Positions 1-11,117 of a stretch of DNA of 64,000 nucleotides are shown piece after piece. Within the stretch, counting starts at the first letter, position 1. Each line of letters begins with the position of its first letter. The notes under the pieces are model-generated. The model was not told the DNA's origin and searched no databases. It saw nothing but the letters and a program-made list of their open reading frames with translations. Made by a program: the position numbers and the translations under genes. The DNA is taken from positions 622,502-686,501 of the forward strand of contig NC_087393.1 in NCBI RefSeq assembly GCF_963675165.1, given 5' to 3'. Source of the DNA: Halichondria panicea (taxonomy: Eukaryota; Porifera; Demospongiae; Suberitida; Halichondriidae).

Positions 1-104
1 GCGCGTGTGTGTGTGCGTGTGCGTGTGTGTGTGTGTGCGCGTGTGTGTGTGCGTGTGTGTGTGTGTGCGTGCGTGTGCATGTGTGTGTGCGTGCGTTTAG
101 CAAC
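1..104. repeat. (GT)n/(GC)n microsatellite
   Basis: The window opens in an imperfect GT/GCGT repeat. It lies in the intron just upstream of the first visible exon of coiled-coil gene A1, so the 5' exons of A1 are outside the window. Confidence 0.9.
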
Positions 105-127
105 CATCTCTTCTTATGTGTTTCTAG

Positions 128-1197
128 GAAGTCAAGGAGCAGATCAGAGAAGAACTAAAGGCTGAAATTGAATCATTCAAGCAGAACGTATGTAAACTTA
201 TTGTATTTCCACTTTACATTACGTTAAGTATGTGTTCTAGACAATGGCTAACTTACAAGTAAAGGATGAAGAGCTAAAGAAAGTGATGTGGGAGAGAGAC
301 ATGGCAAAGAAAGAGTTGGAGCTGGCCAAAGAGAAACTGGATTTTGCGAACGAGACCAAAGAAAAGGAACACGCAGATAAAGAAGTTCAGCTCAAGGCAA
401 AGGACATGGAATTGAAAGAAAAGGATCAGAAGGTACAAATTACTTTGACAGCTATAAATATTTTTACTCTGCATACACGCATGCACCAATAGATTAAGGA
501 ATTGACGCAACGTACGGAAATACAAGAGGCCCAAATAAAAGAGCTGATCACAGAGAAGGAGCGTCTACAGAAGACCATTGATGAGATGAATATCCAGATG
601 CGCATTTTGAACGAGAATGTCACCAATATCCAGAATCAAGGCTCCACACTTGAAGCTGGACTACAGGAGGTTTGTGTGTAATTATGTATGATGCATAATT
701 ATGTAAGAGACATTTTAATGGCTTTTGTTGTTGTCACCACTGCAGTGCAAGGAAGCTATCAGTGAGAATTCAGAACAACGGGAGGAGCAGATTAAAAATG
801 TCCTTGACAAACAGCTTGAGAAACGCATGAGGGAAATGTTTGCTGAAATGGTCTCTCTGAACGGTGAGTGCAGGACATTATATTATAGTAGCTTCTTTGC
901 ATTTGGTGCAAGTACTTGTCCCTGTTTAAGCAGTTACGTTTACACGTATACTTAAATTTATCTGAAGTCTTTGTGTGTTGTATTATTATTATGTGACAGC
1001 GTGTTTGATCTTCCCCACATGCAGTACCTTCTGCGACAGTTCAAGAAGCTGCGAGTGCTTCTTCAAAGCTCCAAGGTGACTACAAAAATGTCTCTCCCGT
1101 GGCCAGCTACACACCTTCTCCCTCGAGATCCCCAGTCAATGTCCCCACACCCCCGCCCACACCCCCCACTAGCACTGAACAAGAGCAAACCAATTAA
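128..1197 (+). CDS. Coiled-coil gene A1 (5'-partial), Pro/Ser-rich tail
   Basis: This is a partial gene of unknown function. I see exons at 128-187, 241-432, 493-669, 746-863 and 1025-1197, all with GT-AG borders and compatible phases. The 5' exons, equivalent to A2 exons 1-2, lie upstream of the window. The protein is almost entirely charged coiled coil (EVKEQIREELK..., KDMELKEKDQK). It ends in a short tail rich in Pro, Ser and Thr (SPSRSPVNVPTPPPTPPTS) with a stop at 1195-1197. No signal peptide, membrane helix or catalytic motif is visible. It is about 80-90% alike by eye to A2 at 11.1-12.6 kb. Unlike A2 it has an intron (670-745) inside the fourth coil block. It sits immediately upstream of gene B1 on the same strand. 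The exon structure is well supported; the role is not known. Confidence 0.75.
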
Positions 1198-1550
1198 TGT
1201 GCCAGTCTCCACGCACTTGTGTTCTTGTTATTTTGTATGCATGTACAATCTAGACTTTGTATGATAATCACACTCAGTCATTTGATTTATACATGTACTC
1301 TCTTTTTTACACTGTTATGATTTTTCAATACTTTTTTCAATACTTTCATCAATGCAAGTAACAGGAGAATATTCATGCACCTGTTAATAATTGTTTCCGT
1401 TTCCCGTTCCTGTCAAAATTAATTGGTTCTAATTATGTGAATTACTGAGTAAAAATATAATTTAGCATTTTTGTTGTGTTTACGTACGTACATGTGTTTA
1501 TATTTATATGATAAGCTTGTTTATGTCCTAGCTGCGCTACTGGTCTGAGC

Positions 1551-3154
1551 ATGGCCACTGCTGGAGAGCCAGACTATGTTCAGGTAGAATATAAACGTGT
1601 AGCTTCTCCATGTATCAACGGCCAATGTACTCAACTGTATGATCAGAGTATCCCCCCACACACACACTCAGGCTGGCCATGATGAAGTCCTGGGTCAAAT
1701 CGACGATGCATCCGAGCCTCACGCCCCAATTGAGGAGGAAAATGCTGTTGGTAATTGTATCATCCCAAGCAACTCTTCGCAGATTATGGTTGGAGATTCA
1801 GTCTATGTAAATGAACGTGATTGCAAGGTATGTCTTCTATCCTTATATCTTGGCCTTATATTATTTTCTTGACTACCATTATTTATAGGAATTGAGGGCG
1901 GTAGTGAGTGAACTTCGTAATAGAGCTGAAGCTGCTGAACAACAGGTTGGATGTAATGCAAACAATATGGGACATGTTGGTTAATTATACTTTTTCAGAT
2001 TGAAAAAGAGCGGGGCGAAAAAGACGAGCAAATAGTTCAGAAAACAAGAAAGTTGCGCGAAGTAACCGAGGAGCTTGAAAAAACGAAACAGGAGTACGAA
2101 TCATCTACCGGGGTTTTCCTAACGTTGAAAAAAAGGCTGGAAAGTGAACATGCTAAGCAGCTTGATGAGGTTACAAAGGTGTCTCAAACGTTTGAGCAAA
2201 AACTAGCATTGAAAGACGAAGATCATGCACAGCAACTGGCATTGAAAGAAAAGGACCTTGAGAAGAAATTAAGTGAGAAAGAACAGCATCTTGAAAGGCA
2301 ACTCTCTGAAAAAGAGCAAGTTCTTGAAAAGCGATTGACCAAAAGATTTGATCAACAGCTGTCTGACGAAGCCAAACAGTCTAAGCAGCAGCAGGCACAG
2401 AAGGACGAGGAGCTCAGAGAGGCTACTCACAAGTTGGAGACATGCAGAGAGCAGCTAAAAAAAAATAAGAAGCAACTTGCTGATGCTCATACAAATGTAA
2501 TTGATTTTTATGTTCTCATGCATTATCATACATATAATTATGATTACAACAGGAGGAGCAGCTCAAGTCTGATAACGCTGACCTAAAGAAGCAAGTGGAA
2601 GATCTCACAACCGAGAAAGAAGCTCTTGAAAAAACCGTAAAAGAGTTGGGGGAAGAGGTTAGAGTCTTAAACCAACAAATGGGTGAGCTCCAAACAACAA
2701 ACAAGGAACTCCAGGAGAAGATGGATAAGGTACGTACGGTGTAGGTACATAAACGTCACGTGTGTATATTCTTTCTCTGGTATTATAGTGTATCCAAAAA
2801 GAAGACTTGGATAAAGCTATTGATAAAGCAATTCAAAAGAGTGAAGAGCAGAACCGGGAGGAGATGGCACGCACAAGGAAGGAAAATGCACGCATTACGA
2901 CGGAGCTGATACAGGCTAAGAACAATATGGAACAAGTGCTAAAACTTGTACAGGAATCTGCCCTGTCTGGTAGTAAGTCGTCTTACATGTAGCTATTCAA
3001 TAATAATGCACTACTTAGTCATACATTAGTACATCTTAGGGGACTGAAACTTTATTGTAACATGTACTTTTTCACAGAGATAACCAAACAGCCAGAACTC
3101 CAAAAGACTATGACAAAGTCCTCTAGCACCTCAAACACCCCACCATCCAATTAA
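1551..3154 (+). CDS. Coiled-coil gene B1
   Basis: This gene has eight exons: 1551-1583, 1672-1827, 1889-1945, 1999-2496, 2553-2729, 2789-2972 and 3078-3154, with the short first exon encoding MATAGEPDYVQ. (Seven coding blocks are listed; I cannot exclude a further non-coding 5' exon.) All junctions are GT-AG. Most introns are phase 0 and the last is phase 1. After a short acidic N-terminal segment the chain is a long coiled coil with repeated LEKKLSEKE-type blocks (around 2250-2340), ending in a Ser/Thr/Pro tail (SSSTSNTPPSN). No reading-frame lesion is seen, so of the five B copies this is the one that looks intact. It has no recognisable enzymatic domain. A structural or scaffold role is only inferred from the coiled coil. 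Its 3' end faces a copine tail fragment at 3599-3879. Confidence 0.8.
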
Positions 3155-3598
3155 TCGCTCCCGTAACATTATTTTTATGATTAGCTTTGAACAAAATTGC
3201 AGTTTATTTTTTATTTAATGTGCACTATACTGTAAAATACTATAGCTCTGAGCTGAACATGATTGTTATTGAGTTTGTATATAGGCCTACTGATAAATTA
3301 TCGTTAGCTAATTGAAGTTCATGTACAATTAAAAAAATAACGCGTAAAGCTGATGCAAAATCTTGTGGGTGATTTTAATAAAGTCGATCTCTAAAGTGGT
3401 TGTCCAGCTGGAGGATTGGTGGATGTACTTGTGTTTTTTAGCTATGTATTAGTACAATCTAGACTATTTTTGTGTGAGATATATTTATGTCATTTACCAA
3501 TAAGTTGTTGGAATAAAAAATAATTATCACACATGGGGTTATAATCAGCTGACTGTCACATAAAAAATAAAAAAATTGAACAGTATTTAATAAAGTCT
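3155..3598. other. 3' UTR/spacer between B1 and copine tail fragment
   Basis: AT-rich sequence with no supported coding exon. It contains AATAAA-like strings (for example near 3377-3382 and 3587-3592), compatible with convergent polyadenylation of B1 (+) and the copine fragment (-). Confidence 0.5.
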
Positions 3599-3879
3599 TT
3601 AAAGTGGGTATGGTGGTTGTCCAGCCGGAGCATCAGTAGGGTAGGGGGGCGTGGCTCCTACCGCTCCAGGGGGGGTGGGGTCTGTGGGGGGGGAGGAGAA
3701 TAGTATCATTATAATGTAGCTTGTGTGCATACGGTACTGTACATGTACATGAACATATACAATGTACCTTGCAAGTTGACGCTGTGCCTGGTTCTGAGTG
3801 GTGGAGGGTTGGGTTTGAGTCCATTGGCCTTCATGAAGGAGGTCAACTGTCCCGGGATCTCAGCCAGTGTCTCACGAGC
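3599..3879 (-). pseudogene. Copine 3'-end fragment (last two exons)
   Basis: Two exons match the final exons of the full copine at 24.4-28.3 kb: 3768-3879 (ending RTRHSVNLQ) and 3599-3681 (ending PAGQPPYPL, stop TAA). Lengths (112 and 83 nt) and phases match the intact gene exactly, and both are still open. No upstream C2 or vWA exons are found before gene C1, so this is a detached gene tail. It was carried along in the duplication of the convergent B-gene/copine 3' ends. It could still be transcribed antisense to B1. Confidence 0.75.
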
Positions 3880-5493
3880 CTGTGTCAGGAGGGGGGGGGG
3901 TTAAAGCAAACATCCTAGACGGAACACATGATCAGTTCCCAGTGTAGCATTTCTATTACTGTTTTTATTACTATGGTGCCAATGCCCCCACTAAGACTAC
4001 GGTAGTCCAAGTACGTATTGCTGATGGTTACCTGTACAGGGATAGAATATTTATTGTGGGGTGAAAAAATGACATACATACATACATACATACAGTATGC
4101 AAAAGGAGATTTTAAGTTAGCTGTAATTAATTACAGCGCCAGAAAAAATTAAATCCACTTCTGAGTGGCGCATCTTTTAGAACACCAAAAATTGCGTTCA
4201 GCCCAACTGGCGCCTAAATGATGGTGGCACTTACGTTCTACAGCTAGTATAGCTCAGTTCACTCTAGCTGCACCGTTTGAGCTGACTCGTAAACAACATT
4301 CATTGACTGTAGGCAGTAGCTATGGGTCTGTTCAGATGATTGTCTTGATGTCTCTAACCATAGATAATGTGCTCTATTATCTATGCTCTAACAAGCCTTT
4401 TTATAAGAACCAAAAAAATAATTACAGCAACGATAAGCTAGGCGCTTTTTTAGGGACTTGGCGCTTAAATTATGGTGGCGCTATAATTACATCAATTACG
4501 TAATCTATAGCTTGCTGCTCAGAAATTGCAACTAACCCTCACACATCAAACCGTTCTAGTTGAATGATCCCTCACCTTTTGCCAAACACTGGAGGATATC
4601 GAGATCCATCTCTGTGTGTTTCCAAGTAACGCTTTGCCACCAGAAAAGTTCTGAAAATCAGAAAAATGATAGTATAATGTTATGACAAGTTTACAGACCT
4701 TGAAAAACTTTCCACATCATCTTTCAACACTTGAGTTAGGTCAGTGCATGTATGTCTAGCCTAGCCTGCATGGCCCAGAGTACTAGTCTCATGAATCAGC
4801 CGCCGTTCTTTTGGAACCACAAGAACGGCGGCTGATTCATGAGACTACCAGAGTACATGCAGTCCGTTAATAATCGAGTCTGTTAATTCAAAGATATAGG
4901 AAGGGAAGGATTGGCAACGGTAGAAAATTTAAAGCTATCCGTGACACGCTTACGTCATTGGAATGCATCACTTTGCCTCTACTTTTGTTGCCTCCAAACT
5001 ATGGCAATAAAAATAACAGAGAGAACAAGTCCTTATTAACTCTGAAAGAAGTCATTGATGACAGATGCAAGTTGACATCCCAAGAATCTGCCTCAAGTTA
5101 AATACTGAGAGCTAGGGATTGTCAAAGTCAACAAGAAAGAGAGAAGCTCAGAAACAACACAGACTTTAATACTTAGACAATCAATACTTAGACAATGCTT
5201 GTGTTCATGTCCATTCTCACATTTGATACAAGCTCTGGGCTTGTATGCACAAGAACTAGATAACATAGATAGACTGATAGTACTGTAGCCATTATCAATA
5301 TTCTCTGTAACATGTTCTGTACGATATTTTATTAATAAGTATTCTGTGCCTGCATTCAGGATAGGATCACTGCAAACATCTGAGCCTTGGTTCTTACTAA
5401 TCTCTACTTGTAAAACTCTAGCTACTAGCCAGCAACAGATTCACCTAGTTTTATGCTCTCAACTTGTTTCTTTATGGCGCTTACTTGCCACCA
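3880..5493. other. Spacer with short repeats, no supported exon
   Basis: AT-rich sequence. It contains a (CATA)n run at about 4075-4094 and the perfect hairpin element at 4785-4846. I find no exon chain that can be supported on either strand. Confidence 0.5.
4785..4846. mobile_element. Hairpin MITE with 26-bp perfect arms
   Basis: Left arm 4785-4810 and right arm 4821-4846 are exact reverse complements around a 10-nt loop. Arms start AGTCTCATGAATCAGCC. The same 9-bp word CCAGAGTAC occurs just outside both ends (4775-4783 and 4848-4856), like a target-site duplication. Similar AGTCTCATGAATCA half-sites occur near 21552, 21620, 25459 and 31089. It has no coding capacity. Confidence 0.75.
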
Positions 5494-5652
5494 GTTGAAT
5501 GTCGTCATTGGAATGCATTTTTAACGACTTCTGCTGCTGGGTCCAGGTATATTGTAGACACAGCCACTCAACCATCACTGGGAGGCACTGACAATGAACA
5601 AGTGAGTGGAGTAGCTGGTTGGAGAGTAGACTGCATGTCTACACATTCTGGC

Positions 5653-6387
5653 TTGGGCGGAGTCCAACCAACGCTTCGCTCATGGTTGGGTATCAGTACA
5701 TGTAGCAGTTTTGTTCCCACTGCAAGAAATTTGCAGCCCAATCAGATTGCTGCGTTCAAGTGGGAAACCTTACAGCTCAATTTAGCTGACAAGGCGAGCT
5801 GGGACACTGTATTTCTCTGGAGAATGCAGAAACAGCTCCTGCTGGATATCTAGGCTACTAGAAAAGAAGCATAGTCTATCTTAGCATCTATGAATGAAGC
5901 TTGAACAGTATGTATTAATTAATTAAAAGGACTTGTCTTTGTTTTAAGTTTTGTTGTGCTACCAATAAGATTAGATCATTAGTTTGGACAAAACCTGTGT
6001 TATGTATGCCTTCTTTGGTCTTCGAAAAGCTTCTCAGAAGCCTTGGGGTAGTCTTATAGCTGGCTGTACCTCTCCTTGTGCTAGATGTCTAAAAAGTTTA
6101 TTTTTGCCTGTACTAAATCTTATATTACAGGCTACAGTATTCTTCTACTTTCTCTAAGAGTCTGAGGTCTTTCTTGAATTCCAAAACAACTATAGCTAGA
6201 TCCAGTCAGCTAGAATAGCCATCCAAATAGTTAATTGATTTCTTTATATCGCACCCCTGAGCCATGCGGTTGTCAGCCACTTAAAGATTAAACAATATTC
6301 ATACTCTGTCTCAAGTACCGGTGGAACAAAACTGCTATGTGTACTGATACCCAACCCAGAGCGCAGCGTTGGTTGGACTCCGCCCAA
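5653..6387. mobile_element. 735-bp non-autonomous DNA element with long TIRs, inserted in gene C1 intron
   Basis: The ends TTGGGCGGAGTCCAACC... (5653) and ...GGTTGGACTCCGCCCAA (6387) are inverted repeats. They extend imperfectly for about 75 bp, to around 5730 and 6312. It is flanked by ctggc / ctagc. The paralogous intron of the CARD-RING gene (16925-16940) shows the uninterrupted sequence ctggcttgctaaatg, so it acts as an empty site. The inside has no recognisable transposase. Confidence 0.75.
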
Positions 6388-7678
6388 CTAGCTTGCTACA
6401 TGCAAATGACAATAGCTTCATTAATTGTACTTTTAAAATTTATACCCTCCTCTAGACCTATCTAGTTGTTGTACAACTTTGTACAACTTATACTCATCTC
6501 CTTTGTAGTTGATATTAATGTACTTAATTTTACCCCCTTCTCCTCTTTAGTTGCTACGGCAGCCATTTATTAATAACTCAAATCAGCCGAGTGAGCAGCT
6601 CCTAGGAGGGGAGGTGTCACCACAAGAACAGGACGAAGACAAGGCAATGGGGCAGGAGATGGTTGTCACTGTAAGTACTCTGTGTTGGCTGAAACTGTTC
6701 TACATGAGCCAGACTGCAGGGCAGGGAGGCTTAGGGAGTTTTACAGTTGTAGTGATTCTTCCTATTGCTTGTTTGGAGCCTCACAGTTCACAATGTACAG
6801 TACTAGCTGGTACATGTACCTACAATACTTACCTACCTGTATTGATGCCTGTGTCTGAAACAATATCCTTTATAATTATAGTCTATGTGAAGAATCACTG
6901 CATGTGTCTAAGCTTTCAATGTCCTATGTATTGCTCAATCATTGCGCTCCCTCCCCACCCATCCAGCCAATCCCTGCGACTGGGGACACTAGTGAGAGCC
7001 AGTCGTACAGTAGTGCAGAGTCACAGCGGCTGGTACAAGGTTACAGCAGCAAGGAGAGTGTAAGTTGGTACTACCATAGCTATGGGATTCATGGGCTAGC
7101 ATGTGACCTGTGTCTGGATGCTGATAAACATGTTGATACCACAAAATTGTGCTGAAGGAACATAGTAAATGTTTGCTGACTATGTTGCTGGTTTATCAAC
7201 ACCTGCGTGTGATGCAGTCACTCAGTACACACTCTCCAGCACAGTCAGTACAGTAGCCGTGTACGTATGTTTAATTTAATTCATAATTTCAGTCTGGCGT
7301 TTGCAGTACACACACACGTGTCATGTGACACACATTGTGCAGTATTCATTTGTTATAGTGTACATGCTCAGTGGTCAACCCTCTCCCAAGCAATAGGAGT
7401 ACTTTATATTATGTACACTTCTTTATCTATCCCCTGTAGAGGCCAGTCAGTAAGGACCGGGTACTGTTACAACTTTCAGACCTTGTACTCTGTTAATATT
7501 GTCATAACAGTAGCCCTTGTGTGTGCATGTGCAGCATCATTGTTATACAAAGTATGTCTAGTTTTAGAATAGTGCCTAGCTTGTGCAGCCACTCTATAAT
7601 TGCTTGCACACTGTGTACACACACAGGTTGAGAAGCTGGAGGTGGTAGTCAAGAAACTACAGGAAGAGCTCAAGAAAC

Positions 7679-7830
<152 letters not shown>

Positions 7831-8472
7831 CTCTCTGGTACAGTATCTCAATCATTGCATAATTATTATTGTTTGTATTGTCTCTGTACAGAATAACTCG
7901 ACAGCTGAGGCTGTTGATAGATTGGTTAGGAGTCATCTGAGTTATTATTGCCCTTAGATAATACTGTCCCTCACTCAATGTCATGCAACCCATTACAGAC
8001 GGATTTTATACAAGAGCTGAGACAAGATAACCATATTCCAGGTAAGCATTATCACTATAATTATGTAAATTCCGTTCCCTAACCATCCCTCTCCCCCTGT
8101 AGCCACTCAGAGTGATCCAGGCCCCCTCTCCCCCACCGAGACCGAGTGCACATTCTCGTTCCTAAGTGGAGAGGCTAACCCCCAACACGACGAAACCATC
8201 CGGTTTGTCCCCAGTCCCACTTGGCCACCATCACAGCTAGAGCACCAGAACTCTGTAGACTAGCTAGCGCTAACTATACGAAACATTTCTTTCTTCAATC
8301 ATGTTATAATTATTATTGCCCATAAATTCTTATTTACTTTTCTAATTATGTGAAGACCCTTGTCACTGAGTAAGATTATAATTTAAAACTTCATTAGTAT
8401 TAAATTTTATATTAGCACTCCGATTATTTATTTGTAGATATATGGTCTGAGCTGCGCGTACCTACAGAGAGT

Positions 8473-9842
8473 ATGGGGATGTATGATCAGATCCATATCA
8501 TATCCCTGCAGGCTGGCCCTGATGCAGATGAAGGTCAAGGTCAGATCAACCTTGCATCCTTGCCTCACGCTCCAACTCAGGAAGAAAATGCTGGTGGTGA
8601 CGCTAGTACTTGTCTGATCCCAAGCGCTTCTTTGCCGATTGTGGCTGGAGCTTCAGTCTATGTAAAAGAACGTAATTGTGAGGTATGTCTCCCTTATATC
8701 TTGGCATCGTATGACTACCATTATTTGTAGGAGTTGAGGACGGAAGCGAATGAGCTGCGTAATAGAGCTAAAGCTGCTGAACAACAGGTTGGATGTAATG
8801 CATTATGGGACATGTGATTGATTAATTTTTTCAGATGGAAAAAAAATTGGGAGAAAAAGACGAAATTAGTTCAGAAAACAGAAAAGTTGTTCAAAGTAAC
8901 CGAGGAGCGTAATGAGGTTACAAAGGAGAATGCTAAGTTGTCTCAAACTGTTGAGGAGCTGGAAAACAAAGCAGATGACCTTAAAAAGCAACTAGCTGAG
9001 GACTTTGAAAAGAAGCTGGCAAAGAAAACAGGACTTTGAAAAGCAACTAGCTGACAGTAAAAAGGAATTTGAGCAACAGTTGTCTAAAGAAGCCAAACAG
9101 GCTAAGCAGCAGCAAGCACGGAAAGACGAGAAGCTCAGAGCAACTACTCACGAGTTGGAGACATGCAAAGAACAGTTAGAGGAAATTAAGGAGCAACTTA
9201 CTGGTGCTCGTGAAAAGGTGTGTATTTGCATTTTCTTATCATAATATAATTATTATAATTTATTATTTAACAGGAGGAAAAGCTCGAGTCTGTAATTACT
9301 GTCCTGAAGAAACAAGTGGAAGAGCTGACAGCTGAGAGGGAGGCTCTTAAAGAAACCGTAGCTGACTTAAATAAGCACGTTAATAGTTTGAATCAACAAA
9401 TGGGTGACATCGAAACTAAAGTCCAGGAGAAGGTACAGGTGTAAGTACTGTATGATTATAATAAAATTGCTTTGAATCTCTTGTATGTAATAATAATAAA
9501 TTTTTCTCTCTGAATGTATGCGTAGTGTGTCCAGAAAGAAGACTTGGAAAAAATGAAGAAGGAGATGGACCGCAATAAGGGGGAGATGGTGGAGGAGCTG
9601 GATCGTCGTAAGGAGGAACAGATAAAGATGAAGGGCGCATTGGACCAGCTCCAAGAACTAGTACAGCTTGCCTTGTCTGGTAAAAGTAAAAGTAAGTCTT
9701 CACAACCAATCCCTAAGGCTTACAAGTTATAGATACATGTACTCCTTTCACAGTTATTGCAAAAGACACTAAGCCATCAAGCACTTCAAGCACCCCGCCA
9801 TCCAATCCCTCTCCTCCCCCTCCAGAAAACCAAACAGTGTAA
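8473..9842 (+). pseudogene. Coiled-coil gene B3 (frameshifted)
   Basis: This is a paralog of B1. Blocks are 8473-8682, 8731-8787, 8835-9217, 9274-9432, 9526-9691 and 9754-9842 (tail NPSPPPPENQTV, stop TAA). The normal first exon (MATAGE...) is absent. The only in-frame ATG, at 8473, lies in what is intron sequence in B1, so the former intron end appears read as coding. The third block needs two reading-frame changes, one at about 8865-8875 (2-nt deficit against B1) and one at about 9030-9040, to read the whole coil. The remaining exons are open with correct phases. Either it is a decaying copy or the assembly has indel errors. Function is unknown. Confidence 0.6.
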
Positions 9843-9990
9843 CATTTTGTTTATTAGTAGCTTTATTTTTGTACGTAAACCAACTTTTTAATTATTTTTA
9901 ATACAGAACTTTGTACAGGTAATGCATCAACTAATTAAAGTGCTGCACAGTAAATAAAAATTCTGGGGTGTATATTAATAAAAAGTTTCT

Positions 9991-10062
9991 CTAAAGTGGA
10001 TAAGGTGGTTGTCCAGCCGGAGCATCAGTGGGGTAGAAAGGCGTGGCTCAGGGGGGCTGGGT
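9991..10062 (-). pseudogene. Copine last-exon remnant
   Basis: A degraded copy of the final copine exon lies convergent to B3. The TDAPAGQPPYPL end and TAG stop are recognisable on the - strand. The exon is about 72 nt instead of 83 because of an internal deletion, so the frame is broken. No neighbouring penultimate copine exon is seen. Confidence 0.65.
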
Positions 10063-10083
10063 CTGTGGGGGGAGGAAGAGTAT

Positions 10084-10401
10084 CATTATCATGTACGCTT
10101 CAAGCTGTGTACAAACAGTTCAGAAACATCATCATTGATCGTACAGGTATCGACCAGAACTGAATTGGAGGGCAAGCTAAAGATGAGCACAGAGCAAGTG
10201 AAGCAGAAAGAAAACAAAGTATGTCTAGTTTTAGAATAGTGCCTAGCTTGTGCAGCCACTCTATAATTGCTTGCACACTGTGTACACACACAGGTTGAGG
10301 AGCTCGAGGTGGTAGTCAAGAAACTCAAGAAAGAGAAATAGGTTTGCCTGTGTGTGTGTGTGTACCTGTGCGTGCGTGTGTGTGTGTACCTGTGTGTGTG
10401 T

Positions 10402-10450
<49 letters not shown>

Positions 10451-10882
10451 CGTGTGTGTGTGTACCTGTGTGCGTGTGCGTGTTTGGTGTGTTAGCTCCA
10501 TGGTACAGCATGTATTGTTTTGTCTCTGTACAGAATAACTCGACAGCTGAAGCTGTTGATAGATTGGTTAAGAGTCATGTGAGTTATTGCCCTAGCTAAT
10601 GTCCCTCACTCAATGCCATTATAGACTGATCTTACAAGAGCTGAGACAAGATAACCATATTCCATATTCATCACTATTGTGTACATTCCGTTCTCTAACC
10701 ACCCCTCTCCCCCTGTGTAGCCACTCAGAGTGATCCAGACCCATCTCACCCACTGAGTACAAATTCTCATTCCTAAGTGGCGAGGCCCACCCCCCTGACC
10801 CCCAACACGACAGAACCATTCGTTTCGTCCCCAGTCCCACGTTGTCACCATCACAGCTAGAGCACCAGAACTCTGTAGACTA
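10084..10882 (+). pseudogene. Gene C2: broken partial copy of gene C1
   Basis: Blocks match the 3' half of C1: 10147-10218 (VSTRTELEGKLKMSTEQVK...), 10294-10341, 10534-10578 ([15 protein letters not shown]), about 10625-10665 and about 10720-10882. Lesions are visible. The CAG that ends the KKL...K exon in C1 is TAG here (10339-10341). The LRQDNHIP exon has lost 2 nt, and its following donor is gone (CCATATTC instead of CCAGGTAAG). By contrast the donor after LVKSH (gtgagt) that C1 has lost is intact here. This is a clear pseudogene. Confidence 0.65.
10344..10485. repeat. (GT)n microsatellite in gene C2
   Basis: GT/GTACCTGTGT repeats lie directly downstream of the terminal exon of the C2 coil, in the position of the GT tract in C1. 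Confidence 0.9.
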
Positions 10883-11117
10883 GCTATTAACTTTTTTCAA
10901 TCATGTCCTGCATTGCCCATAATTATGTATTATTAATTAATTTTTCTTCTTCCTGTCTATTATTAAAGATGATGTCAAAGATGTGTAATGCTGTGATGTC
11001 ATGCAAATACATAAACACGTACACGGAAACAGTAAATTTTTTGACTACTATAGACTCTATGTACTGTGTATGTGTATTAACTAGCTAGCTACAATGGCCA
11101 GGTAGCGCTGAATACAC

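Noticed and set aside
5653-5853. Open frame running through gene C1 exon into the 735-bp element
   Set aside because: The exon has a good gtgagt donor at 5602 and the continuation is transposon sequence.
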